Shown here: positions 53,519-64,000 of the stretch, piece after piece
Position numbering within the stretch: the first letter of the stretch is position 1
Layout of the letters: each line of letters begins with the position of its first letter
Assembly (NCBI RefSeq): GCF_000165425.1
Contig: NW_001799599.1
Coordinates: forward strand, 128,715-192,714
Origin: Paramecium tetraurelia
Lineage: Eukaryota; Ciliophora; Oligohymenophorea; Peniculida; Parameciidae
Direction: 5' to 3'
DNA length: 64,000 nt
Notes under the pieces: model-generated
The model's database searches: none
What the model was told of the DNA's origin: nothing
What the model saw: the letters and a program-made list of their open reading frames with translations, nothing else
Position numbers and translations under genes: made by a program

Positions 53519-55350
53519 CATCCAATATCAAGAATTTCATAAACTGATTTGCAGTGTTAATTTGAAGTCTAAGAATCTGTTTAGCAAGTTTATGTTTGAG
53601 TTTCTGCACTCAACTTATCTTGATGTCCTTTTATTGATCCATTATTTTTCATTATAATTTCCGTATTCTTGTATTCATAAATTATTGAAAACTATTTTAT
53701 TGAATTTATTTAAGTCTAGAATTTATATGCATCACTCAAGAGTTCTTCTATTAATTGTAAGCCTCCATTCATATGCAATATAACTGAGCAAGTCTGGAAA
53801 ATATAAATCTGTAATCTCCTTGATTGAAATTATTTACTAAAACCTACTGTCATTCCACCGAAATGAGTTGATTACTATCGATTGTAGTAATATAGAGCTT
53901 TACTGAACTATTCGTTTCTCGCCTCCTTTAAACTAATAAAATGTGGGTAAATTTTAATAGCTTTGTATGTATTTTCGTTTATCAAAATGAAATTCCATTA
54001 CAATATTTGTATACATTATCCGTCCTGTGTTAGGAGTTTATTCAAAATATCCTAATTATCATCCTTAATTCCCTACATATTCATTCTGAGAGTTTTCCCA
54101 TCATTCTTTTAATAAATATGGGCTCTATAGGAGGAAACACTTTTATAAATTCCAGATCCATATCTATCACAGTAGATGGTTCCTTAATCTTGTTCATCTT
54201 AAACCTCTTCTTCAATATTTGATCTGCTTTTTTAATTCATGGCCAGTCTTAAGCTTTGGAGCTCCTAACTAAGTTAGTTCATCTCTTCATGCATCTAAGG
54301 CTTTTAATTCTATTGGGGCGTGCTGAGTATCCGACTTTTCCATTTTTCGTACTATCCTTTTTATAAGTTTAAATCCTTTTGATATTTCTTAGTAGCCGTC
54401 TAAACTTTTATTTTCTCTTTTCTATTTAGGATAGTATAGGTATTTCGTATATGAAATATACCAATATGGTTGAATTTTCTCTCCTCTCTCCACTTTATTA
54501 TTATTCATCGACTGTGCTTCTTTCGTTTCTTCTTCCTGAGTCTCTGCAGCTATATTCTTATGAGTGATTCCTTTTTTTAAGTCTGTTGCCTCAATTCCAA
54601 GTTGTTGGGCTATCTAGTTGAACATATTATAAAACTTCTTTCATTCGCATTCTATTATTCTTTAGTCCTTGCTGGTTTTGACCTTTTATTCCTCTCTTCT
54701 TTCTTTCCTCTATCATTGCAATCTTTTCAGAATTTCGTCTGATTTGTTCTTCAGTTTCCTTTATTGTATTGCTATTGGCTAATGTCTAATCTCCAATCAT
54801 TTCATGGCACCTGCTAATTCATTAGTTTAACTAAGCAAATTAATGATTATCGGCCCATAGTCTCCAACAGAATGTTACATCATTAGAGACAAATTTCTGT
54901 CGCCGTCAACTGTGCAACCAAATTTTTGACAAATGTTGATTCTTATTCTAATTTGTTCATAAAAATATAAATCATTCAATCTTCATTTTGATGCTTTCAC
55001 TTTGTTAATCCATTTTTCCTATTTGTCATTTTCCTTTGAAAATACTTCTTCAATGAATGCATTAAGGATTTCGAGGTTTTCATTCCAATGTAGAATTAAG
55101 ATTTCAAATTAAAAAGCGATTATTCTTTTAATATAGGACCCAAACTATTTGGTAAATTATTGCTTCTCATGAAATTATTTAAATTCTATCATCTTTTTCG
55201 TTATTTCTCGAATTTCGTAATTATTGATTGTTCTAAGGCAGTTTTTGTTTTAGATTAATATTTTAAGATATGATTTTCTAATTTTTTAGAATATCGATTA
55301 GTTTTTGTTAACGATAATTGTTTAGATGCTGTGTTTTAACTTGACTTCAT
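53519..55350 (-). CDS. Coiled-coil protein, family unknown
   Basis: TGA at 53519-53521; the start is taken at ATG 55350 but could be further in, because two frames compete at the 5' end. The clearest parts are ILNAFIEEVFSKENDKQEKW (about 55.0 kb), FGCTVDGDRNLSLMM and a coiled coil with EEQIRRNSEKIAMIEERKK (about 54.7 kb), then GTIYCDRYGSGIYKSVSSYR (about 54.15 kb) and a Gln/Thr/Ser-rich C-terminus. Frame changes between these require several introns that I did not map. The last well-ordered part could be a small folded domain, but I do not recognise it. Confidence 0.5.
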
Positions 55351-55638
55351 TTCATAGAATAAGTTTTTATGAATTAAGTATTTCTTCTAAATTTCATTGT
55401 AATACTAATAAAGAAATTATCAGCTAATCAGAAAGTTCATTAATCGATTTTTTTGAATTAATAGAAAGGAAAGTTTTCAAATTCTATTCTATAGTATAAA
55501 GAGTGAAAATTAGTCAATTTATTAGCAATCAAATCAACTGGTTCTTGAAAGATGATTGCAATGATATTATGAAACTTAATGAAAAGTTGTTTATTAATTC
55601 TTATTACCGAAATATTAAATTTTAAATTTTGATTTATA

Positions 55639-55850
55639 ATGAATTAGCAAATCGATGAGGCGCAACTACATCAAGATATGTCCTAAATTTCACAAATCAC
55701 ACAAGCTCTTACATAGGCCAATACTTTGGCACAAACAATTTAAGAAGAAAATATTAAAATGCTCTAATTATGGTAACCAAAATCTACAGCAGTTCTCATA
55801 TTATCTCTTTCTATACAAATTTATCTTTTATTAATTTATATTACCCAAAC
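55639..55850 (+). CDS. 5' end of a Gln-rich protein, cut by the assembly gap
   Basis: ATG at 55639 opens MNQQIDEAQLHQDMSQ and a heptad-like Gln/Thr-rich stretch to about 55.76 kb, where a GTAACC could begin an intron. The frame then runs into the run of N. No continuation is recognisable after the gap. Confidence 0.4.
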
Positions 55851-56000
55851 NNNNNNNNNNNNNNNNNNNNNNNNNNNNNNNNNNNNNNNNNNNNNNNNNN
55901 NNNNNNNNNNNNNNNNNNNNNNNNNNNNNNNNNNNNNNNNNNNNNNNNNNNNNNNNNNNNNNNNNNNNNNNNNNNNNNNNNNNNNNNNNNNNNNNNNNNN
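55851..56000. other. Assembly gap (150 N)
   Basis: A run of 150 unknown bases. The true size is not known. Confidence 0.99.
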
Positions 56001-56915
56001 ACGGTGAATCTACTTTTCAGGATGACTGGCGGTAAGGCGCGCCTCCGTACATCATTTATCTATATATATAGCTGATAATTATTATATTTATTAATGTGAA
56101 ATGGAAGATTCTATTAAAGAGCTTCATAGCTTTTTTGTACATATTAACATGCACGTATAGCCGATCTTTAAAGAAAAATATAAGAAAGATTATTTTTAAT
56201 ATACAATTAATTAAAAGAAATTAAAGACTTTTTAATTAATTTGATAGAAACTTATTAGATCAATTAAATAGTTGAATTTGATTGGCCTAATACCTTTCTA
56301 ACGCATTGATTAAAAAGTCTATTATTGCATATTAAAAATAATCTTAATTATATTTTCCTTTCATGATCTGCAATATCTTTAATAAGAAGATATTTTAATT
56401 GTATTTTTTACTATATTTTATTTTCTTTATTCAGAACACTATAAAATGTTAAAGAGAGTTAGCTTCTGATAGAAAAGGAAAGATCGCCACAATTTTCAAT
56501 ATTTTAGGTTCAGGATTTAGTTTAGAATACCTATTAAACAGAGATTACATTTATTTTTGGACCCTAAAACTAACTTTTATTCTCTGTAATAATTTCATAT
56601 ACCTTTGTTGAAATCACAAATTCAGTCATGTAAATAGTACAGTCAAAAATGTAGAATCTTAAAAATTTCTACTTCTTAAAATGAGACTGAGTATTGGTAT
56701 CATTTAAAAATATCAATTTTTTTTTTTCACTTTTTCCAAGAGTAGATAGTTATATTCATATATGTATTTATAATAAATATAGTTAAAGCAAATATGTTGA
56801 TTACGATATTTTATATTCAATCAAATTTTGAATATTTTTTAATATCAATTGTTATTCAGGAGAAAAGGTTAAATAATGACAAAGTAAGAGAGAACTGCTT
56901 GATTTTCGATCATAA
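56001..56915. other. GC-rich patch, then AT-rich non-coding DNA
   Basis: The first 55 bases after the gap are unusually GC-rich for this genome and contain the 8-bp palindrome GGCGCGCC. The rest is AT-rich, with a T run near 56.72 kb, and holds no gene I can support. Confidence 0.5.
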
Positions 56916-57282
56916 ATGAATGATAATAACGAAATATATATATAAATATATAAATCCACTTATAGTAAATAAAATGAAGATCTTGTTTTGAATTAATATC
57001 CAGCTTATAATCAGAGTAATGAACTGTTTAAATTGATACCACCAAGAAGTAATAAAGAAAACTAATCGGAATTGATGAATACAAAGATTAGGATGGAGAT
57101 GGAAGATTTTAAGATTTTCCTAAAACAGCATTTACTAAAATAACAATAAGGCTGATTTTGTTTAGGCTATTCAGCTCTACAAAGAATTAAATCAAGAATT
57201 TAAAGATAATGTAAATAATGTCATCCACGTGCTACTTCAGACGGAACATAGATGTCGGTTTTCATGTGAGATTGTAACTTGA
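56916..57282 (+). CDS. Possible small protein, frame unresolved
   Basis: ATG at 56916; TGA at 57280-57282. The N-terminal part (EDLVLNQYPAYNQSNELFKL) and the C-terminal part (NKADFVQAIQLYKELNQEFK) look coding but lie in different frames, and no GT...AG intron joins them. In the third frame the same bases read DQDGDGRFQDF, like an EF-hand loop. The last 46 bases overlap the end of the gene on the other strand, so one of the two ends is wrong. Confidence 0.3.
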
Positions 57283-57566
57283 AATATTTGCATTGATGAC
57301 TTTTTAGAATGTTTATATTTTCCATTCAATTCAACAGCCAATTTAACAAACACCTGTTTAATTTAAGTGATTTTACTATTAATTTATAAGACTAATTAGT
57401 ACTCATAAACTTCATCAAATTTAGCTTGCAAATCTGCGTTGGCTTATTCTCAATTCTTTTTCATGATTTCATAATCTTATTGAAGTTGAACTATATCTTT
57501 ATCGAGTGGTTTGAGATTGGCTGTTAATTTAAATGTATTTTTAGTTAGTGCTGCTATGGTCTCCAT
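57237..57566 (-). CDS. Small coiled-coil protein with an in-frame TGA
   Basis: ATG at 57566 (METIAALTKNTFKLTANLKP) to TGA at 57237-57239, 109 codons. Heptad-like throughout: KDIVQLQQDYEIMKKN before and EQANADLQAKFDEVYEYQ after an in-frame TGA at 57450-57452. There is no GT nearby to form an intron. Length and helices suggest a small chaperone- or centrosome-type protein, but no family is recognised. It may be a decayed gene, a sequence error or true stop recoding. Confidence 0.4.
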
Positions 57567-57600
57567 TACGAATATTATAAATATCAATAATCATTATGTT

Positions 57601-58628
57601 TCATTTTAATATCAAATATGCAAAAATAATTAACAGAATAACAAGAGAAGTGATTACACCATATTACAATATATCTTCTGTATCATTAACCAAAGGTTCA
57701 AAATGATCAAGTTTTGTTAATATGGTTTCTTTTGTTTAGATAGGAGAATCTAAATCAGTTTCTCCTAGTTGCATTAAACGAGCTCTTGGCAGAATCTACA
57801 TTTAAATTAATTCCATTTTGGATGCTGAAAAAGAAGAATAATTTTTTGTTAAGCCAAAAGTCCTTTATTTTAGAATGTCTAATTTAGGTACTATCTCATC
57901 ATCACTGGGTTAACCTAAATATCCTTGATCAAATTCATATTGCTTTTCTGAAGATTTTAACAGATTGCTGATATCCCAAAGGTATTTATCATTCAGTTCT
58001 TATTATGAATATTAAACAAAATTTGGATTTTTCGAAAATCTACTTATTGCTAATTTTAAAGTGTTGTGGCATTCCTCTGGGTCAGCATTTTGATATGTCA
58101 TAATCAAATAATAGCATTCTATAAAATAAAGTAAAAATAAGTACAATCAATTTTATGATACTTACCATGCCATTCTGCTTTGGAATTGATTTTTTAAAAT
58201 ATTTTCTAATTTTACTCAGGTTATTTGGAATTTATCATTAATAACTTCTCTATATTATTGATTGATTGCGAAAATGCTGATTTGGATCCTCTTTTAAGTT
58301 AGAATATGATTTTTTATTATTTGACACTAAAGATAGCAAATCCTCTATAGACTCCAAACTCAAGATATTCCTTATCTACAGTTTAGATCTGAATAAGTTC
58401 TTTCTATTAATTAGGATTTTATATTTACAGTGTCATTTTTTGATTGTTATAATTAAATATTTGATCTGAATATGCTTGGAGGATTTGACCTTATTTTATG
58501 ATGTAGTTATACTTAATAGGATTAATACTCAAAATCTTGCTACCAGCTTATTCATCATCTGAAGGATTACCCATTATGCCATCTTTTTCAATGTATTCAT
58601 TTTCTAATTTGTCTATCAGTTTCCTCAT
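57601..58628 (-). CDS. Tail-anchored membrane protein
   Basis: ATG at 58628 (MRKLIDKLENEY), TGA at 57601-57603. One longer intron of about 47 nt near 58.12-58.16 kb joins INSKAEWH to ECYYLIMTYQNADPEECHNTL. The body is polar and helical. The C-terminus has a single hydrophobic helix (GVITSLVILLIIFAYLILK) one residue from the end, so it should be inserted tail-first into the ER or another internal membrane. The organisation resembles SNAREs and other tail-anchored proteins, but I see no clear SNARE zero-layer. An ATG further upstream at 58742 was rejected because that DNA codes for the preceding gene. 28 bases separate the two. Confidence 0.6.
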
Positions 58629-58656
58629 TTCTGCTCTTTTTAGTTGATCCAATTAT

Positions 58657-60375
58657 TCAGAAGTTAACTATTTATGTTTAAATCTTTACGTGGTAGTAAT
58701 TGGGTATGGATGAGACTAATTTAATTAATTGATTTAAGGCATCATTTACTAATTAGATATTGGTTTGAGGAAAGAGCATGAATATGAAATAACACTCTAT
58801 AAAATGGTTAGACTTGATTACTTTATGGTTAATCTAAGATTCCGAACCATTCTGAATAGGCATTCTTATAACTTAGTTCTAAGGAATGAGTAGAGAAACA
58901 AAGTTCAGCTTAATTTCTGATGTCTTGATAAGAGGATTCATAAGACTTGTTGCATCGTCGCTTTTAAATGTGAGTGAATTCTTATCTATCACAGTTAAAA
59001 ATGGCAAAGCAACGATAGACTTTACCTCTATTTTTGTTATTTTCCCTGATTACGCTCATTGAATTATTATTAATGTGAAACATTTTAACAGGCATCAATT
59101 TATTTATATGGTAAAATTCATGATTTAGGACTTTAATCAAAGAAAGATCAAAACATTATACTCTCCCTTGATTTAGAATGATTTAAGAAAATATATTTAT
59201 TATATATATACTTAAGCTTGAGTTCAAATGTTGTGTATTCTTTACTTGAATTAGTGTTCTTGAGTCATGGATCTTAATTGATTCTTCAAACCTTGCGTGT
59301 TCTATACCTTGTTCATATCTAAGTATTGATGGGGGTTATTCAAGGCGTCCATGATGAATTTGTCCCACATTGAATTTGGAATCTTTCTTTGAAGCATCTC
59401 CTTATGGAGTATACACAAAGGTATTTTTTGAGATGGGTGACTATTGGATAATTTGGTTTTCTACGCTAAACATTTAGAATAGAATATCCTTTATTGCTAA
59501 CTATATTGATTAGAGTTATTAAGATCACTATCATTTTGATTGGCTTCACTTTCATCAAATTAGGACGTTGATATCTTCGTCAAAATTTCACTTTTCATAT
59601 CATGCAATTAATTTCTATCTTAACTACCAGAGAATTTAGTTATAATTGTGGGTCTTCCATATGGGGAATTCTAAAATTATGATGAAGGAGGCAATTGCGA
59701 ATTTCTACTCTATTCAGATGGTTATTAAAAGCGATATGTAGATAACTATTATGCACTGCCATAACTACTGTAATTGTTGCTTACTTAATTACTACTAATT
59801 TAATTGTTGTTATTGATATTATTGTAATTGGGCTTTGGAATATCAACTCGGGGAGTGCGTATCTCCTTTTCTAATTAAGTTTGCTTTTACAATCCCAAAG
59901 AATGCAATCTTTCTAGATATAATGCGATAGCTAAGGAACCACGGTAAGATTCTGTCATTGTTCTTAACTCTTAATTTAAATCCTACAGCTTTCTTAATTC
60001 AATTTAATTTGTGTTTTGGATTGTCTATATTTGCTCACACATTTCGTCTGCTCTGATTAAATACTTTTTAATTTCTTATTTCGATTCTTTTGAATTTAAT
60101 TGTTAAATTGAATCTCTCAGCTTTGAAATCTTGAAATTTATTTCATCTAGAATCCTATTCGATTTTAGTACTGCCGTTACACTCTTTGAAACGCTTAAAC
60201 ATTTCATTGTGTGTTGATCGATCTCATTTATAGGTATTAAATTCTCGCAATTCATACAAGGAACTGAATACATGGCTGGTGGAGCGGTCTTTGGCCCTCT
60301 ATTTTGTTAAATAAAATTCTTAGCACTCTAACTATTCTGATTGGCTGATCTTTAAGAAAAATAATCAGTTTGCAT
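58657..60375 (-). CDS. C2HC zinc-finger, coiled-coil protein
   Basis: ATG at 60375; last stop TGA at 58657-58659. Near residue 40 is PCMNCENLIPINEIDQHTMK followed by Cys, giving C-x2-C-x11-H-x3-C, the spacing of ZC2HC-type fingers. A coiled coil follows (ILDEINFKISKLRDSI onward), then a Gln-rich run near 59.8 kb with many CAA/TAA codons. The part below about 59.2 kb (LPFLTVIDKNSLTFKS, FHINNNSMSV) has a beta-strand look and could be a separate gene; I joined it through two plausible introns of 29 and 28 nt. Zinc-binding part firm, overall gene model moderate. Function unknown. Confidence 0.5.
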
Positions 60376-60415
60376 TATATTAATTTTTATATATATGCAT
60401 AACAATCAACAGCAG

Positions 60416-61209
<794 letters not shown>

Positions 61210-62340
61210 TAATTATATCAATTAAGTATTTTGTTCAAAGAAATTCTTAAACACTTTTGATAAGAATTAAGTAATTCAATCAAAGCCATCAGTCTGACTT
61301 ATAAATTGTCAAATTGTGATATATTAAAGGTGAAATTAATTTAAATTTGCAAGATTATCTGTTATTGTCAAAGCTTCAATCATATTTTAATATTCAAGAA
61401 TTCATAAATGGTAAACACAACGATTTAACAAATATTTGGTTTGATCTTGAATGTATAAAATACAAAAACAAAAACAAAAATTAATATATATTTATATTTT
61501 CAATTTACTAATATGACATAAAAATTATCAAAAATAAGATTCCAAGTGCAACATTAACACAATTTGTAATCAGCAGTATTAGACAGGAAACCAATCAACT
61601 AAAAGTTTGAGTTAGAATGTGTTAAAATACAAGAACTGTTGACAAATAAAAAAATAGAAATTTGAAATAGTGGAATAGTGATAATCACAAATTAAGGGTA
61701 ATTGAAGGCAACATAATTTAATTAGTATATGAAGTAGATTATGTTCTAATTAGATCTTGAGAAATAGAATCCAACAAACATTCAATTTTATTCATAATTA
61801 AAATGAAAACAATAACAAAAGAAAAGAAAGAGAATAAATATCTATAATTTACATGTTTTGCCAAATCATGAGAAGGCATTTTATTAAGGAAATTGTATAC
61901 CTAGATTAGAATCATATTTTGGAAGCACCTAGAAATATTTAGAAAGCATAGATGAAATATAAGGTTCTATTGAATGTTATAATAAACTTGTTGAGTAAGA
62001 AAAAAGAAGCTTCATACGATTGCTTTCCTATTAGCTTTCCTATTAAAGTAGATGTCCACTTTTAAATGTAATAATTTTCAATCTGATTTGTTTGAAGTTA
62101 GATACCCATAATTTACTTTGCATGACATGTAATTAAATGTTCCAAGTTGTTAATAATTCAGATTTCAAACATATATAGCCAAATTTCTTGTTTGCTTATA
62201 TTATTATGAATTACTTTTAGAATTAGATAATGTAGTATTTGCTTATGATGAGAATTGGAGAGTAATTTAGACTGACCCTTTTTAAAAAATCCTGAATAAG
62301 ATTTCGCTATTTGGGGTGCAAGGATACAAATAAATTAATT
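61210..62340. other. AT-rich region with ambiguous open frames
   Basis: The first 600 bases show nothing. From about 61.8 to 62.3 kb long open frames exist on both strands under the ciliate code, for example plus 61856-62081 starting MFCQIMRRHFIKE and another plus frame with SIECYNKLVEQEKRS. None has a motif and the frames conflict, so I do not call a gene. The promoter of the PIWI gene must lie at the right end. Confidence 0.35.
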
Positions 62341-64000
62341 ATGTAAAAAATTAGTGATTTACCAAAGAGACCTGCAAGATCATAAAGGTTGGAACAAATA
62401 AGCAGACGTATAAATCTGATTTCAAATCATTTTCCAATGAAGTTTATTTAGTAAAATCAAGCGATTAATATTTACGCAGTCGAGTTTGATCCACCAATAG
62501 CAGATGATGCTAGAAAATTGAGAGATGAAATAGTTAGATTGGCAACTAAAGATCTTTAAATATAGGGATTATAAGAGTTCACAGTAATAAATTTTAAGAT
62601 GATTTTAGTTAAGAGGCAAGAATATTTGGTCATCTTTCAATGTTAAGGATCGTTTGATAGCCAAAGCATCATTCTAAGAGTTAGAATATGTAGTTATAGC
62701 ATAACACAAGAAGGAGTATACATTGTCAGACCTTTCAGAAACAACAACGAATCCAGTCACACAATCAATAAATGTAGCAGTTAAGAGATCTTTAAAGGAG
62801 ATGGGTATGATAGAAATTGGTAGGTAATCTAAATTTTATGATCCAAAAAATATTGAATGCAATAGAGTATATCTATGATTTATAAATTAGATTAATGAAC
62901 ATGGATTAAAAGTATGGAGAGGAGTTAAGACATCCTTCTAGTTCTACCAAGGCATGCCATTTCTTTAAATTGATTTTGCATCCAGAGTTCTTAGAGATCA
63001 GAATGCCTTAGAATTCATGTTAAGTCTCAACTCTAGAAATATTTAAGATATCAAAAATGAAATGATTGGATTAAGTGTATTGGCAGCCTATGGGAATTGC
63101 AGAATTTATAAAATAGATGACATTGATTTCAGTCTTTCTCCTGTGCATTCATTCTAATTGTAAGATGGAAAGTCTATCACTTATTAAGAATACTACAAAC
63201 AAAGATATAATATTTAAATCAAAGATCTCTAACAACCTCTTTTAGTATTCAAAGATAAAAGAAATCAAGATAAAATATCCTATTTAGTTCCTGAGTTATT
63301 GACTATGACAGGTTTGACTGATCGTTAAAGATGTGACTAGAGATGCATGCAAAGTGTTGCTAAATATACTAAATTGACACCTCAACAAAGAGATGATGAG
63401 ATATATGGGTTCTATCAGAAATTAAAAAAGTAACTTAGTAAATAGAATATTCAATTGAGTGATGATCAGAATGTCTGTGGATTTCAACTTCAAGCACCTC
63501 TAATATATATGGGTAATAAAGAATACTAAACTGATCAAAGTGGATTCTTCATGATCAAAGATCCTGTATTTTAAGGATCTCACATTCAAGATTGGTTTAT
63601 GGTTTACCATTCAAGAGGAAAGAATGATGATGACGATGTTGATTTTATAGTTTCGGAATTGTAAAAACAAGGAGAGAGAATCGGAATCAGAATTGAGAAA
63701 CCCTACTTTGTTATGCTTAAAGACAACAACATATAAAATTGGCTGTAGAGATTGACAGCTGAAATTGGAGACAAACCTCCATAATTGATAGTCACTTTTG
63801 TTAACGAAAGAGATAAAGATAGAATATATGGACATATCAAGAAGTACTGTTTTCAAGATCAAGGGATCAGTCATTAAAACATTCTAAGCAAATTCTTAAA
63901 AACCAAAAATCCTTCCAGCGTTGCTTCTAAAATAGCTTAATAAATGAGTATGAAATTAGGTAATCCTTTATGGGCCATCCCAAAACCAAATGGCATTTCA
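62341..64000 (+). CDS. PIWI/Argonaute protein, 5' part (runs off the window)
   Basis: ATG at 62341 opens MQKISDLPKRPARSQ, the usual arginine-rich entry of PIWI proteins. INLISNHFPMKF and INIYAVEFDPPI match the conserved N-domain 'N-x-F' and 'Y-x-V-E-F-x-P'. The PAZ domain covers roughly 62.9-63.3 kb (FYQGMPFLQIDFASRVL, GNCRIYKIDDIDFSLSP). SYLVPELLTMTGLTDRQR follows, and the MID part begins near 63.6 kb (PYFVMLKDNN, VTFVNERDKDRIYGHIKKY). The last residues, GNPLWAIPKP, are the start of the PIWI domain, where 'K-L-G-x-x-P-W-x-I' is typical. The catalytic residues are outside the window. In ciliates such proteins carry small RNAs for silencing or genome rearrangement. One or more introns near 62.8-62.9 kb. 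Confidence 0.93.

Noticed and set aside
55851-56075. A plus-strand ORF running through the N block
   Set aside because: It exists only because N bases cannot form stops.
58657-58742. ATG at 58742 as start of the tail-anchored protein
   Set aside because: This DNA codes for the C-terminus of the upstream gene, whose TGA is at 58657; the ATG at 58628 fits better.

Overview
The window reads as the somatic (macronuclear) genome of a ciliate, most likely a Paramecium. It is very AT-rich. TAA and TAG occur inside every conserved domain where glutamine is expected, and only TGA ends genes. Introns are tiny: those I could fix by frame and homology are mostly 23 to 29 bases, with GT...AG ends. Genes lie a few tens of bases apart (41 bp between the coiled-coil gene and RPN9, 30 bp between two divergent starts near 7.97 kb). 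All calls below use the ciliate code, so most genes look like strings of short fragments under the standard code. I could not run searches; family names rest on motifs read by eye.

Layout. 0-3.5 kb: a six-transmembrane cation channel (minus). 3.8-7.2 kb: a coiled-coil protein and the proteasome lid subunit RPN9 (plus). 7.3-12.1 kb: a small coiled-coil gene head to head with a full-length ABCA-type transporter. 12.1-15.5 kb: an Asn/Gln-rich RING protein and a TEL2-like protein, converging. 16.4-17.6 kb: a histidine phosphatase and a Skp1-like protein. 17.6-26.3 kb: four diverged relatives of calcium-dependent protein kinases that all lack the catalytic aspartates, with a small membrane protein between them. 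27.2-29.2 kb: an ERK7/MAPK15-type kinase with intact catalytic motifs. 30.5-32.0 kb: a MATE transporter.

32.06-52.17 kb is one 20-kb minus-strand gene for a giant secreted-type receptor. It has a signal peptide, a very long furin-like cysteine-rich array, a REJ/GAIN-like region with a GPS-like motif, and a polycystin-1-like membrane region. Part of the cysteine array is 3.9 near-identical tandem units of about 1783 bp, each carrying the same two 29-base introns; two copies have single-base insertions that break the frame.

52-64 kb: a poorly recognised minus-strand gene, a 150-N assembly gap flanked by an oddly GC-rich stretch, several small coiled-coil or tail-anchored genes, a C2HC zinc protein, a Rab GTPase, and the start of a PIWI/Argonaute gene that runs off the window.

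The genes form no operon or single pathway. The nearest thing to a system is the cluster of four pseudokinase-like proteins with EF-hands and Met-Gly N-termini, which I infer to be membrane-bound calcium sensors or scaffolds. No transposon, virus-like element, CRISPR array, tRNA or rRNA was recognised.
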